A stretch of 64,000 nucleotides of DNA from Cunninghamia lanceolata (GCA_027924645.1 BSBN01000494.1:1746001-1810000); one strand, 5' to 3'. Positions 35,300-48,845 are shown, counted from the stretch's first letter. Numbers and translations: made by a program. The notes: generated by a model from the sequence alone, not told the origin.

Positions 35300-36184
35300 T
35301 GATGTCCCGTTTTCCTCTAAGGTATTATTTTATTTTCCATGGGAAAATAATTGTAATCAAATAATATTAATATGTTGCTCCTCTTTTTATTTTAAAAAAT
35401 GTTAAGGACAACTTATTTATTATTATTTGTGTAGATAGTGGGCCACTTAAATGGGACAATTATGGCCATTTGGAACTCCTAGGAATATTTCAATTATTTC
35501 TCTAGGAGTGGGAGTTACTATCTAAATCCAGATAGAATCTTTAAAGGAGTTACAAACTAAATATATTCTAGATATTTAATGATGATAGCGAAAGGGAAAA
35601 AGGAAAGAAAGAAATAAATTTATAAAAGAGGGGGAAAAGAAAAAGGAAGATATCTAGATTTGATATTATCAATTTCTCTCAATTTCAAAGCACTTGTGTT
35701 CAAAATTCAATCCAAGGACAAAACCCCTTGTGGTTGCAAATCTAAGGACAAAAACCCTTGTGGTCTTTGGAATTCAAGAATGAAAACTCTTAGATTCTTT
35801 GAGGTGATTCCAATTTAGGGATTACATAGAGCTTTAATAGAATTTCAAGTTTCAAAGTTCAAAAACTTTGCCCATTTGTTGATTTTCTAGTTTTCTTTTT
35901 GTGTGCTTCTTATTTAGTTTGGAATTCAACTTGTTTAAGTATTTAGTGTTGGTGATTTTTTTTTCAAATTGTGAAGGGGTATTTGTTATTAGCTTGTACT
36001 ATTTTTTCTATATTTTCTTAATTATAATCTTAATCAATACTACCAGTTTGGATTGGATTTGTATTTCCATTTCATTAATTAATGTCATCATCTCATATAT
36101 TATTTCTATGAGTCAAACTTCTCATTAGTCATTGATATTATAAATTCTATTGCTCCATTACTTGGAGGTATTCATTACAATCCA
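35300..36184 (+). mobile_element. possible LTR (solo or 5') of a decayed retrotransposon
   Basis: It starts TGATGTCCCG and ends ATTACAATCCA. Three bases later TGATATCAG (36188-36196) resembles a Met-tRNA primer site with one change. It contains purine-rich and CCTTGTGGT duplicated segments (35702-35773). No second copy is present in the window, so an LTR call rests on the ends and the primer-like site only. Confidence 0.4.
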
Positions 36185-37794
36185 AATTGATATCAGTTTT
36201 GTAGGCCGAGCATCTTATTTTGGGTCAATTTAAGATTAAATGGTGTTATGTCCATGAAAGATTATAATAAATTAATGTTTGAGTGTCCATGGTGTAGGAT
36301 AGTAGCTACCATTTTGGAAGAATCAATAAATATGGATTATAATTAGCTATCCATCATAGAAAAGGATCATTAAGTGAGTTTCTAGTAGCCACACCCAACT
36401 GAGCAAAGGCATTATTCTTGAGATTGTTGTTCCAATCTGAGAGTAAAGCACAACATATAATCAAAGTTATTAGGATGGAAATTCTGACTATTGGATTTAT
36501 GGCTATGAATGTCATTTATCTTGTCAAATATCAAGAAGTGTGACCTTCATTATATGAATATCAGGAGCTACTGATGGATCAAATTAATAAATTCATTGAT
36601 ATCCTTAGACTTGGTCGTGCATAGTTGGGATTATTTGGTTGTAGATAGTCGATCCATTTGGTAAGATATTTGGTAATCTAGTCTACTTCATTTTTAAATA
36701 CATTAGTGTGTTTCTATAACTAGTATGAAGTTGATAAAATATTTATTTTGATTTATTTAGAATACATTTGAAAAAGAATCTTTCTTAGAATGGATTTTAA
36801 AATTTCAAAGAAATTAAGTTAATAAATTTCTATTCAAGACATTTCATAGAACTAGTGCCTAGGTTACCTTTGATAGATTTTGTTCTTGTACATGAACATA
36901 GAATTAATAATGTATATTCATAATTTGAATGAGATTTGTTGATACTTGGAACCATAAAGGAATGGAAATTTAGATTATGGAGACCTGATGTTATTTTATG
37001 TATGGTTTTGGATTGTGTTCAAACTAATTATTTGATCTGTTTTAAATTCCTTACAATAGTTGTAAATATTTGATGAAAAGTAACATATTGTAATTTAAAA
37101 TGTATTTACTTGGATTTTTACTTTAAATGGATATAATAATAATTTTCAATTTTTGGTTTATACCTAATTAATCTACTAGGATGAAATCGTAGAATGTTGA
37201 ATGAATTAGTCATAGTTCAAACCCAAGGTCGATGATATACCTAATGTACGCTTGAGATTGATTAATATTTAATTAAAAACATTGTAATTAAGTCATAGTT
37301 TGAGACCTTGATGGTAACTTAGAGTTGACAATGATGTTACAATATTTTGATTATTATGGTTCTTTATTTATATGATTATTTTATAAATATTATTATGAGT
37401 AACTACACTGAGAGGTGTTTCTATAGTCACAGCCGGGGGTGGAAGGGAAGAGCTAAAAGATTCCATAGTTTTGGTGCAAACAAAATTAAAAATAGAAATT
37501 AAGATTCCATAATTTCAAAATATATGGACCATGGAAAACTAATAATAATAATAATAATATGTGACAGTAATGCCTCTCTGCGTAATAATTTTCTTTTTAA
37601 TTAATCATCCCCTCAAAAAAAATTAGTTAACAAAATCATACAATAGTTACATGACTCAGCATGTCTCACTCTTCTTCACCACCATACTAAGCAAACAAAT
37701 TCCCCATTTCCTCTGCTTTGTGAAAAGCCAATCTTCACAACGAAGCAAAACATGGATACATAATTAGTAGATTACAAATTACTCAATGTCATTA
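36185..37794. other. AT-rich spacer, possible degenerate retroelement interior
   Basis: It follows the possible LTR but no gag or pol motif is readable. Near 37395-37445 a GAGAGGTG...CACAGC(C/A)GGGGTGGA segment recurs at 43439-43475, so it belongs to a dispersed repeat. Confidence 0.45.
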
Positions 37795-38290
37795 GCATTA
37801 GACCGGTTGGCAAAGTTTACTCTGCAATAAACATGTACAACGGTGAAATCTTTGCCATAAAAGTGGTCGACAAGACAAGTTTCTAGGTTGTAGTGGTAGC
37901 CACCCAGGTTCAAACCCCCACTAGGCCAAAGAACTCATAGGCCTTGTGCCTTCGCTGGGCCAATAAGCTGACGGGTTTGAACCACCGGTTCATAGCTCTG
38001 GTTAAAAGCACTTACCAATAAAAAAAAAGTGGTCGATAAGGAAAAAATGTGTGAACAAGACAGGAACAAAGTTGACAAAGAAATCACTTCCATGTTATGG
38101 CACAAGCATCCAAACATGGTCTACCTCTGTAATGTATTTGTAACCCACAAAAAAATATACTTGATAATGGAATACACCGGCATAGGACACATATGGAAAA
38201 CAATCAGAAAATTAAACCAGGATTTAGTTTGGAAATACTTTCGGTAGCTAATTAGTGCCATGGATTACTACCACAGCATGGAAAATATTT
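37795..38290 (+). pseudogene. CIPK/SnRK3-like protein kinase fragment, broken by a SINE
   Basis: The 5' part reads V-G-K-V-Y-S-A ... F-A-I-K-V-V-D-K, kinase subdomains I-II with the ATP lysine. After a 150-bp insertion the same frame type resumes at 38029: V-V-D-K-E-K-M, E-I-T-S-M, H-K-H-P-N-M-V-Y-L, K-I-Y-L-I-M-E-Y, W-K-Y-F-R. A TAG follows, then L-I-S-A-M-D-Y-Y-H-S. This order matches the N-lobe and start of the C-lobe of CBL-interacting kinases. The catalytic loop (HRD), DFG and NAF domain are absent, so it is a dead fragment. Confidence 0.75.
37875..38024 (+). mobile_element. tRNA-derived SINE inserted in the kinase fragment
   Basis: About 150 bp carrying an exact Pol III box B (GGTTCAAACCC, 37908-37918) and ending in an A-rich tail (AATAAAAA). 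It is flanked by AAAAGTGGTCGACAAG at 37859-37874 and AAAAGTGGTCGATAAG at 38025-38040, a 16-bp target duplication with one change. The duplication is kinase coding sequence, so the insertion split the gene copy. Confidence 0.85.
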
Positions 38291-38299
38291 CCAGTTATT

Positions 38300-39020
38300 T
38301 TTATTTATGATTTTTGATTTTCTAACTATTGTATTCATTAGCTTGATAGTTGCGGCTAGGTCTGCAACAAACAAAGGAAAGTGTAGCACTAGTTTAGATA
38401 TATTCCATTAACAACTATGTCAGATGTATTATTGTCAATCCTCAGCCAAAGAAACGGTATTATAGATACCCATGCCCATATTCTAAAATTGGATTACCCT
38501 ATGAAGAGGCTCCTAAGATGAAGTCATGGAGCTCCTCTACAGTCAATGCAACACAAAACAAGACCGATGAATTGGAGATCACACTTGAGAAGGATCGAAC
38601 CAGGGATGATGCTAGGAAAGGTGAAGAGGTGGTTTACAATGTTCTTCCCAAGGGTAGCGTTACACCTTCATGGCCAAGGCCGAAATGAAATGTAGTGGTC
38701 AATGGCCAAGGCCTTTCTAGATCCATGCCTCCAAGGCATGACCAAAGTGTTAGCAATAAATGTATCCTGGGCTCTGCCCTGAGTAAAGGGGGAGATGGCC
38801 ATTAGAGCAGTGGAGGAGCTGGTCATTAGAACAGGGGAGGAGCCGGTCATTACGATAGAGGTTTGACACTAGACAAGAAATAGTCCATACGTTGTTTATA
38901 ACAGTAAACAACTACTAATATATTATAATCATATCTTAAATTTTGTTTATGTATGGATCTTGATCATATGGTTTTTTATTTACAATTTTTAGGTAAAACA
39001 AGGGTTCGATCTTATAAAGA
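38300..39020. other. spacer with a small tandem repeat
   Basis: No gene recognised. At 38787-38860 GGAGGAGC(T/C)GGTCATTA-like units of about 24 bp are repeated, and GGCCAAGGCC occurs twice near 38672 and 38704. Confidence 0.5.
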
Positions 39021-39046
39021 ATATAATGAGGGCAGCCATACAAAAA

Positions 39047-39910
39047 AATTGGGATGCACCCCATTCTCAATGCCCCAAAACCTACATATGTGATGGAATT
39101 ATATGTTATTATTTACAGACATTAATCAATGAAGGGGGTGCACAGAAGATATCAATTGTCTATAAATGCTTTTTAATTTTTATGTTGCAAGGGTTTCCCT
39201 TAACAAGTCCTTTAGATCAATATAATTTTAGTAGGAAATTGCTTGTACAGCTATCGATCACTTATTGTTCTTATTTTTCGCCCCTTGTTATGGATTCTAA
39301 ATATGAGTATAAAATTGGGATGCACCCCATTTTCAATGCCCTGAAACCTATAGATATGGTGGAATTTTATGTTATTATTTGTAGACATTAATCAATGAAG
39401 GGGATGCATAGAAGATTTTAATTTAAAATAATATTCCTATTGGTTGTTCACCTTCTATCTTTCTGTAACAGATGATGAGTTGGATGATATGGGATGTTTG
39501 AAGGACTACAATAAATTCTCATAGAGAAGCAACATGATTTTTAATCAAATGGTAGAGGCACTACAAACAAAGCATCCAAACATTTCAATAGTCTTTGTAG
39601 ATTATTATAATGCAACCCTTACAATTTTGAAGGATCCATTGTCTAATGGTAAGGAAGATAGGATCTGATTTTCAACTGTTCATGTTCTGCCATTTGAACA
39701 TAACTTTGAATTTCTATATGTTGACTTAGTAATTAAATCAAGAATTTGAATTGTGTAGGATTACAAACATAGGTTCTCCAAATGTGTTGTGTATATGGTG
39801 GACTCTACAATTTCAGTCTACTTCACGTGTGGTGTTGGAGTAGGATCATGCCCTAATCCTCAAAAATGTTTTAATTCCAAGGGATGGAGTTCATTTAACA
39901 AAGATCACAA
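39047..39910 (+). pseudogene. GDSL esterase/lipase pseudogene with a duplicated exon
   Basis: Three parts match plant GDSL (SGNH) esterases. L-I-N-E-G-G-A is at about 39123 (normally followed by the V-P-G-N block). G-C-L-K-D-Y-N ... H-P-N-I-S-I-V-F-V-D-Y-Y-N-A runs 39472-39648. After a GT-AG intron (39649-39758) comes C-C-x-Y-G-G-x-Y-N-F, then in a shifted frame C-P-N-P-Q-K. The catalytic Ser block is absent, there are stops, and the final Asp-x-x-His region is degraded. The first exon region is duplicated in tandem (39047-39159 and 39313-39420). Confidence 0.7.
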
Positions 39911-40254
39911 GCCCCCCATTTAATTTTATTTTTAAGAATTGTTAGTTTAGTTATTTCAATGTACTATCAACAAAGTTGTTTCAACTTAGTGTTTGATATT
40001 GTATGAAAATGTGGTTAATCTTTTTTAAATATATATATGAAATTATTTATGCCAGTCTCATCTAAGGCCTAAATTTGATGGTGGACATGTCAAATAATTT
40101 TTTTGTGATAATCATTTAAAGTGATCCTTTAAAGGCTAAGACAATTTATTAAAAAAAACATATTGTAAAGGAAAATAAACTTTCTTTAGATGTAATTTAG
40201 GCTAATCAAATAATATGCATATACATAAGTACTTAAATTAAATTGGAAGAGATC
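39911..40254. other. AT-rich spacer, nothing recognised
   Basis: No supported gene or repeat between the esterase remnant and the duplicated flank of the telomere-like array. Confidence 0.5.
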
Positions 40255-40640
40255 TTGAACTCCAACACAACCATTAAAGAAAGGAGGCCCTACTTCTAAA
40301 AATGGCACAAGCTATAAGAATGATGCACATGGGAGTGGTACATAGCTATTCATTTATCCATTCAATGCAAGTATTCCAAATGTTGCGCAAGGCTCCATAT
40401 TCAAACAAAGTGCACCATAGAAAGAAGGCGAGACCTACCATTTCAACACAACCAAGGAAGAATTCAAAGTGCAATCCTCTTGGTGTTACTACTTAGCCAT
40501 AGTTCAAAATAATGATGCAAAGGTTACAAGGAGTGGCAACTTCAAGAACCTCAATATGGAGCTCTAAAATCCAAGACCTAGAGTCTCCTAGAATAGCCAT
40601 TGTCTAATATCTATTTTCATCCAACATATTTGTATCATTG
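40255..40640 (+). repeat. duplicated flank preceding telomere-like array 1
   Basis: It contains AGCTATAAGAATGA, GGGAGTGGTACA and CATTCAATGCAAG in the same order as 46425-46660, which precedes array 2. Together with the arrays, this implies duplication of a flank-plus-array unit. Confidence 0.85.
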
Positions 40641-40664
40641 TGTTGTGATTTCATTTATCACTCG

Positions 40665-42955
40665 ATTAGAGTTAGGGTTGAAATTAGAATTACAATTAAG
40701 GTTAGAATTAATGTAGGGTGATGATTAGGGTTAGAATTAGGGCTAGGGTTAGAATTATGGTTGGGATTATAAGTAGGGTTAGAATTAGATTTAGGGTTAG
40801 GGTTATAATTAGGGTTAGGTTTAGAATTAGGTTAGGGTTAGGATTAAAATTAGAGTTAGAATTAAGTTTAGGGTTAGGGCTAACATTAAGATTAGGATTA
40901 GGGTCAGGGTTACAATTAGGGTTAGAATTAGAATTAGGGTTAGTGTTAGGGTTAGGGATAACATTAGAATTAGGGTTAGATTAGGGTTAATATTAGAAAT
41001 ATATTTAGAATTAGGTTTAGGGTTAAGGTTAGAAATAAGATTAGAAATAAGGTTTGAAGTATGGTTAGAATTAGAATTAGGATTTGAAATAGTCTCAGGG
41101 TTAGGATTACGATTAGGGTTTGAATTAGGGTTAAGGTTAAGATTAGGGTTGTGTCTAGAATTAGGGTTAGGGTTAGAATTAGGTTAGGGTTAGGATTAGA
41201 ATTAGAGTTAGAATTAGGTTTAGGGTTAGGGATAAAATTAGGATTAACATTAGGGTTAGGGTTACAAATAGGATTAGAATTAGAATTAGGGTTAGTGTTA
41301 GGGTCAGGGTTAATGTTAGAATTAGGGTTAGATTAGGGTTATGTTTGGGGTAATATTAGAATTATACTTAGAATTAGGCTTAGGGTTAAGTTTAGAAATA
41401 AGATTAGAATTATGATTGGAATTAGGCTCAGGGTTAGGGTAAGAGTTAGGGTTTGAATTAGGGTTAAGGTTAAGGTTAGGGTTAGGTCTAGAATTAGGGT
41501 TAGGGTTTGGGTTAGAATTACAATAAAAATTGAAATTAGGGTTAGGGTTAGCATTAGGGTTAAAAGTAAATTTAGGATTAGAATTAGGGTGAGGATTAGA
41601 ATTATGGTTAGGGTTAGAAATATGGTAAAAATTAGATTTAGGATTAGGGTGAGAATTAGGGTTATGTTTACAATGAGGGTTAGGGTTAGAATTAGGTATA
41701 GAATTAAGGTTTAAAGTAGGGTTTGAATTAATAATAGAGTTAGGGTTAGGGTTAGGGTCAAACATTTCAAGATTAGTGTTAGGATTATGATTAAGGTTAG
41801 AATTAGGATTAGGGTTAAGATTAGAATTAGAATTAGGGTTATAATTATAATTATGATTAAAATTAGGGTTAGGGTTAGGTTACAATTAAGTTTTAGTTTA
41901 GGGTTAGGATTAAGATTAGAATTAGGGTTAGGGTTATAAATAGGGTTGGTGTTAAGTATTCAATTAGGGTTAGGGTTAGAATTATGGTCGTTATTAGGAT
42001 TTGAATTAGATTTAGTGTTAATGTCAGGGTTAGAGTTAGTGTTAGTGTTATGGTTAAGGTTAAGGTTATAATTAGAATTTGTCTTAGGCTTAGAGTTCAA
42101 TTAGAATTAGGGTTTTAGTTAGAATTACAACATAAATTAGGGTTATGGTTAGAATTAGGGATAAAATTATGGTTAGAATTATAGATAGGGTTAGAACAAG
42201 GGTTCCATTTAGGCTTATGATTAGGGTTAGATTTAGGGTCAAGGTTTAGGTTAGGATTAGAATTATAATTAGGGTTAGAATTAGATTGAAGGTTAGTATT
42301 AGAGTTATTGTTAGAATTAGGGTTATGGTTAGGGTTAGAATTAAGGTGGGTCACTATTAAAATTGAGGTAAGAATTAGAGTTACGGTTAGGGTTAGGGTT
42401 AAAATTAGAGTTAGGGTTAGAGTTATAATTAGGGTTAAGGTTAGTATTAAGGCTAGGGTTAGGGTTTGAATTAGAGTCAGGGTTAGGGATAGGGTTAGAG
42501 CTATGCTTAGCATTAGAATAAAGGTTAGGATTACACTCAGGGTTAGGGTTAGGGTTAGGGTTACAATTAGGGTTGGGGTTAGGGTTATAGTTAGAATTAA
42601 GGTTACAACTATAATTATGGTTAATGGTAGAATTACATTTAGGGTTAGGGTTACAATTATTGTAAGGTTAGTACTATGGTTAGGTTTAGAATAAGGGTTA
42701 ATGTTAGAATTAGAGTAAGAATTAGGGTTACAACTATACTTAGGGTTAATGTTAGAATTAGAGTTAGGTTTAAAATTAGAACTTGGGTAAGAATTAGAGT
42801 TACAGATAGGGTTAGATTAGAGTTAGGATTATAGTTATAATTAGGGTTAATGTTCGTATTAAGGTTAGGGTTAGGTGTTGAATTACAATCAGGGTCAAGG
42901 TTAGGGTTAGGGTTTAAATTAGAGCTATGTTTAGGGTTAGAATAAGGGTTGATAT
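40665..42955 (+). repeat. degenerate TTAGGG-type telomere-like array 1
   Basis: About 2.3 kb of six-base units of the form TTA+NNN (mostly TTAGGG, TTAGAA, TTAGGA, TTACAA, TTATGG). The G-rich strand is the plus strand. A higher-order period of about 350 bp is visible: GAATTAGGGTTAGTGTTAGG near 40930 recurs near 41281. Long open frames with repeating Leu-Gly or Asn-Pro here are by-products of the hexamer repeat, not genes. The canonical plant unit would be TTTAGGG. Confidence 0.92.
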
Positions 42956-43206
42956 ATTATTATAATTATATTATATAATATATAATTATTCTAATATTAC
43001 ATATTAGAATTATATAATATAATATATAATTATAATTATTATATAATATATTATAATAATATATCTAGACTATATTAGAATATTATATATAATTTATTCT
43101 TATTAAATATTATAATAATATATCTAACCTATATTATAATATTACATTATATAATTATAATAATTCTTAAGATATATAATACAGTTAGAATTAGGCTTAG
43201 ATGCTA
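42956..43206. other. very AT-rich palindromic stretch
   Basis: Mostly TATAATATATTATAATAAT-type sequence capable of many hairpins. No coding signal. Confidence 0.6.
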
Positions 43207-43361
43207 CTAGCATACTTATATTTAAAAAATATATCTAAGGTACGCCTAGAGATATCCTTCTCAAGACACCTAATGTTAGGATTAGTGATTAAAAAAAAGG
43301 CACCTCAAGAAGATATCTCTTGGCGTACTTTAAATATATTTTTTAAATATAGGTATGCTAG
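43207..43361. mobile_element. 155-bp fold-back element with ~60-bp arms
   Basis: CTAGCATACTTATATTTAAA at the left is matched by the reverse complement of TTTAAATATAGGTATGCTAG at the right. Pairing continues through GTACGCC(T/A)AGAGATATC. The arms flank a ~35-bp loop. This is likely a MITE or fold-back element. A hairpin RNA source is an alternative. Confidence 0.82.
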
Positions 43362-44136
43362 TTTATATTATATTTGTAGACACCTAAATCTAACCATGTC
43401 CTAACGTCACTAGATTTGTCCCCCATCTATTTTATTTCACCGAGAGGTGAACTACAGTTACAGCAGGGGTGGAGATGAGAGCAGCCATTTTTGGTTGTAA
43501 ATATAAACCCAAAAAAATAAAAATAAATTGCAAATGAAAATTAAATATAAATTTAAAATAAATAAAGATTGTTAGGTTGCTAGCACCAAATAAAGAAAAC
43601 TCATTAAATTTTTTGCATGCATTGGACAATTTGCAATATAAACTAAAAAAATTAAAATGAAAAGATAATAAAAACCAAAAAATAAAAATAATTGGAAGAA
43701 CAAAACATGGGAATTAATTTGCAATTAAAGGCTACCTATCATTGCTAGTATGTAAAGGTCGGCAACATTATTGTTGAGGTTATTTTAAGTATATTCAGAA
43801 GATGGAGCCTGGGCACCGACCTGTGCATTCATTTGAGAGTTGGTATTGAAAAGGAGTACATTAATGTGTAGCTTCAATCCATTTTCAAAACAATCCTTTG
43901 CCTGAAATATTTGTTGCTCTTGCTAAGAAGAGGCGTGGAATCTAGGCCACCATTGTAGAGTTGAATCGGATTGTTCACATCACAGGCCTCCCACTCCTCT
44001 ACGCAAACCCTCTCCAAAGTAGATTTAAAATGATATTTTCAGTTTGTATTGGAAAGGCCGATGTTGGCTTTGCCCCTATTTTTGCATGCATTCTGTGCTT
44101 ATATTATGTGACTGGGTTTTGGTGCGTTATCTAGCC

Positions 44137-44517
44137 TAAATTGAGAAAATACGAATAGTTGAGTTTGGACATGGATATTGGTGTGCAGCATGCAATAAAC
44201 CCAAAGGTGTGTGCCAAGATCCTTGGTTCATTGAAGGAGATGGCATCATTTTCTATTTCCATGGCAAGAAAGACCAGAATTTCTATTTGGTGTCAGACTC
44301 AAAGCTCCACATCAATGCTCACTTCATCGGCAAGAGAGGAGAGGGAATGGGAAGAGACTTTATGTGGGTGCAGACCATTGGAGTGCTCTTCCACGGGAAC
44401 CACCAGCTCTTCATCAGAGCCAACAAATTTCCGGTCTCATGGGATGATTCCCTTGATCCCCTGGCCCTGGCCATTGCCTTAGATGGCAAATCAATACTTA
44501 TATGTTCAAAGTGTTAG
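44137..44517 (+). pseudogene. root-cap domain protein fragment
   Basis: The frame open from about 44137 reads C-A-A-C-N-K-P-K-G-V-C-Q-D-P-W-F, then G-D-G-I-I-F-Y-F-H-G-K-K, L-H-I-N-A-H-F-I-G, R-D-F-M-W-V-Q and W-D-D-S-L-D-P-L. This is the order of the plant root-cap/LEA-related domain (Root_cap, PF06830). There is no start codon or signal peptide in the frame, and it stops soon after L-D-G-K-S-I, earlier than usual. I call it a fragment. It could be the last exon of a gene whose other exons have decayed. Confidence 0.65.
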
Positions 44518-44519
44518 TT

Positions 44520-45805
<1,286 letters not shown>

Positions 45806-46424
45806 CATAATCCTATATAAATTTTGATAGTTTGTTCAAAATCTCTCCTTTCGTATGATACAGTCTTTTTAAAATTTTGATTGTATTTTACAACAAAAAT
45901 GCCTAAATACAGCTATATAACTGTCAAATTTAAGCCATGATACCAAGTGCATTTTTTCAAAAGGAGATGCCTAATATATCTAAAAATAGTTAAATATATA
46001 AAGTAATTCAATTATTATTAAGTAGTTTTATTTTAAAAATAATATTTAAATAATTATATAAATTGTATGTTGGTGAGTGTAAATGGTAATATATAATATT
46101 AAAGTAATAATATTTTGTTTGGAAAAATGTTATTTGTATTTTAGGTACTGAATTAAAGTATTTGTAAATACATAATATGAATATTATGTAAAATGCAACT
46201 TTCTTACTCACCAATAAACTATTTTAAGGTTATAGAAAATTAATTATGTGGAAAACCAAATCTTCCTACAAATTAAATCTTCACTTGATGTAAAAATATC
46301 AAATCATAAATAATGCTTGTAAGTTACTAATAACAATATTTTCCTATCTCTCAACCCTTTGTACCTCTTAAAGATGCATAAATTAAATCATAAGTACAAG
46401 ACTAATTTAATGATAATACTTGAG
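45806..46424. other. AT-rich spacer, nothing recognised
   Basis: No gene-like frame or recognisable element. Confidence 0.5.
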
Positions 46425-46660
46425 ACCTAACTCTAGCACATCCATTGAAGAAAGTAGGCATTGCTTCTAAAAGTGGCATAAGCTATAAGAATGACGCGCA
46501 AGGGAGTGGTACACAACTATTCATCTATCCATTCAATGCAAGCATTCCAAATGTTGCACAAGGGTCTATATATTGAAAAGAGTGCAAGGATTCAAAATAT
46601 TATGCAAACTCTTTATTTGTAATATAATGATGCAAGCCATAGTTCAAAATAATGACACAA
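46425..46660 (+). repeat. duplicated flank preceding telomere-like array 2
   Basis: A diverged copy of 40255-40640, lacking an internal segment present in the first copy. It ends with CCATAGTTCAAAATAATGA, as in copy 1. Confidence 0.85.
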
Positions 46661-46934
46661 AGGAGATGATTACTCTGAACATAATGCACTAAAAAATTGT
46701 GAAGTTTTGGACCAAAACATTCTCCTTAAATCTAAAGCATCTAAATCTTTAATATTATTGTTAAAAATACATAAAAAAATAAATTTAGAATTAGTAAATG
46801 GTTTATAACAATGTAGTTTGAAATGTTCACAAATAATTTACTGAACTTGGGTTCCTTCCTCATAGGCCCTGGATCTAGGTCCACTTTTGGAAAGTGTGTC
46901 AAGGGGAATGTTCACAAATAATAGACATATATCA

Positions 46935-47950
46935 ATTTTATAATTAGGGTTAGGGTTAGGATCAAACTTATTGTTAAGGTTAGGGTTGGGTTAGGATTAG
47001 GTTAGGGTTAGGATTAGAATTAGAGTTAGAAATAGGGTTAGGGTTATGATTATGGTTAGAATTAGGGTTACAATTAGAATTAGGTTTAGGGATAGGTATG
47101 AAATTAGGTTTAGGTTTAGGGTTATGGTTACAATTTATGTAGGGTAAGAATTAGCATTAGAATTAAAATTAGGATTAGAATAATGGCTAGGATTAAAATT
47201 AGTGTTAGGATTAAAAAAGGGTTAGGGCTAGATTTAGGTTTAGTGTTAGGGTTAGAATTACCTAGCTTAGGGTTAGACTAGTGTTACAATTAAGGGTTAG
47301 GATTACAATTAAGTTTAGGGTTAGGGTTATAATTAGGGTTAGGGTTAGATTTGGGTTACTTTAAGGGTTATAATTAGAATTATATTTAGAATTAGGTTTA
47401 GGATTAGGATTAGAATTAGGTTTACAATTAAGGTTTGAAGTATGGTTATAATTATAATTAGGGTTAGAACAAGGGTCAGGGTTAGGGTTAGGGTTTGAAT
47501 TAGCCTGTCAAGGTTAGGTTTAAGGTTAGAATAAGCATTAGGGTTAGAATTATTGTTAGAATTATGTTTAGGGTTAGGGTTACAATTAGGGTTAGATTTA
47601 CGATAATGGCCAGGGTTAGAATTATGTTTAGAGTTAAGGTTAAAAGTAGGATTTGAATCAGGGTTATAATCAGAGTTAGGGTTAGAATTAGAATTATGAT
47701 TAGGGTAGAATTATGGTTAGGATTAAATATAGTGTTAGGATTAGAAGTAGGGTTATGCTTTGAATTAGGTTTAGGGTTACAGTTAGAATTAGTGTTACAG
47801 TTAGATGAAGGTTACGTTAAGGGTTAGGATTAGAATTATATTTAGAATTAGGTTTAGGGTTAGGGTTAGGGTTTGAATTAGCGTTAAGGTTAGGGTTAGT
47901 CTTTGGGTTATAATTTGAATAAGGACTAAATTTAGGTTTAGGGTTAGAAA
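46935..47950 (+). repeat. telomere-like array 2, left part
   Basis: Degenerate TTAGGG/TTAGAA hexamers as in array 1. A ~220-bp segment (47688-47905) recurs in the right part at 50690-50915. The array is cut at 47950 by an LTR element and resumes at 50134. Confidence 0.92.
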
Positions 47951-48124
47951 TGTTAGCGTAACGTAATACATCATTGTATTATATTGTTATGTGATTCAAC
48001 TTCAACTGTTAGTTATATATAACCGTATAACTATTGTAACTATCAACAAACTCTCTCATAGTTTATATACATGTTTGTATCTGCAATTTTATCATCGAAT
48101 AAATAAAGAGTTTGCCTTATTTCA
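47951..48124 (+). mobile_element. 5' LTR of short LTR element
   Basis: 174 bp, with GTTATATATAACCGTATA near the middle and an AATAAATAAAGAG polyadenylation-like signal near the end. Confidence 0.9.
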
Positions 48125-48126
48125 TA

Positions 48127-48138
48127 TAGTATCAGGGC
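48127..48138 (+). other. primer binding site, Met-tRNA-like
   Basis: TAGTATCAGGGC matches TGGTATCAGAGC except at two positions and begins two bases after the LTR. Confidence 0.65.
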
Positions 48139-48845
48139 TTCTTGTGCGATGTGAGGTGTTCAATTGTAGATTCATTTATTCATGACCTGAGTGGTTTGCC
48201 ATGATGGAAGGGGAATGATTGCACAGTGTTGTAGGTTAAAACCACTGCTAAGGTGCTTATAAATCTAAAATGTGCTGCTGCAGAAATTGTTTTATTTCCA
48301 GTGTGGAGTTTTAATAAGTAGTCAGACCAGTCATTTGTTGAGGAGAATTGAACTATTATCTGGTGCTTGTCTGCCTTCACGAAAGGCATTTGCATTCTAT
48401 GAAATCTATTCAAGCAGTGCAACAGTTTCCTCAAGGTGTCTGATCATTTTTGAAGTGGCGTCATGCCTGGTATCTATTGAAAGGAAGAATTTGGTGCTAA
48501 ATCTACTGGTGAATGTCTTATGTTTTGAACATTTGCAGTTGCCTCTCTACTGTCTATTAACAAGCTGGTGCATACATAGTTCGTTGGTTCAATCAGGTGC
48601 CATCTATTCTTTTGTTGTTGAAAAGTTTAAAACAATTATTTATTTTCTGCCACAATAGTGGAAGTTGATAGAAATCATTTATATTCAATGTTGGGCATTG
48701 AAGAAAACTCCATTGAATTTTTTGCACTTCATTTCCATGATGGATGCATATGTGGTGATATTGGCTATGAAGAGGATTGAAGAACCAAAAAATATCAGTA
48801 CCATAAGAAACTAGCCTCCAGTGTCAACACATAACTGCCAATAAG
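48139..48845. other. interior of short LTR element, origin unclear
   Basis: A 128-codon plus-strand frame (48272-48658) has no recognised motif. The segment could be further captured host sequence or old element leader. Confidence 0.4.

Noticed and set aside
40718..42694. Several long open frames with repeating Leu-Gly-Leu-Glu or Asn-Pro-Asn motifs on both strands
   Set aside because: They are translations of the TTAGGG-type hexamer repeat, which lacks stops in some frames. No start context or family similarity.
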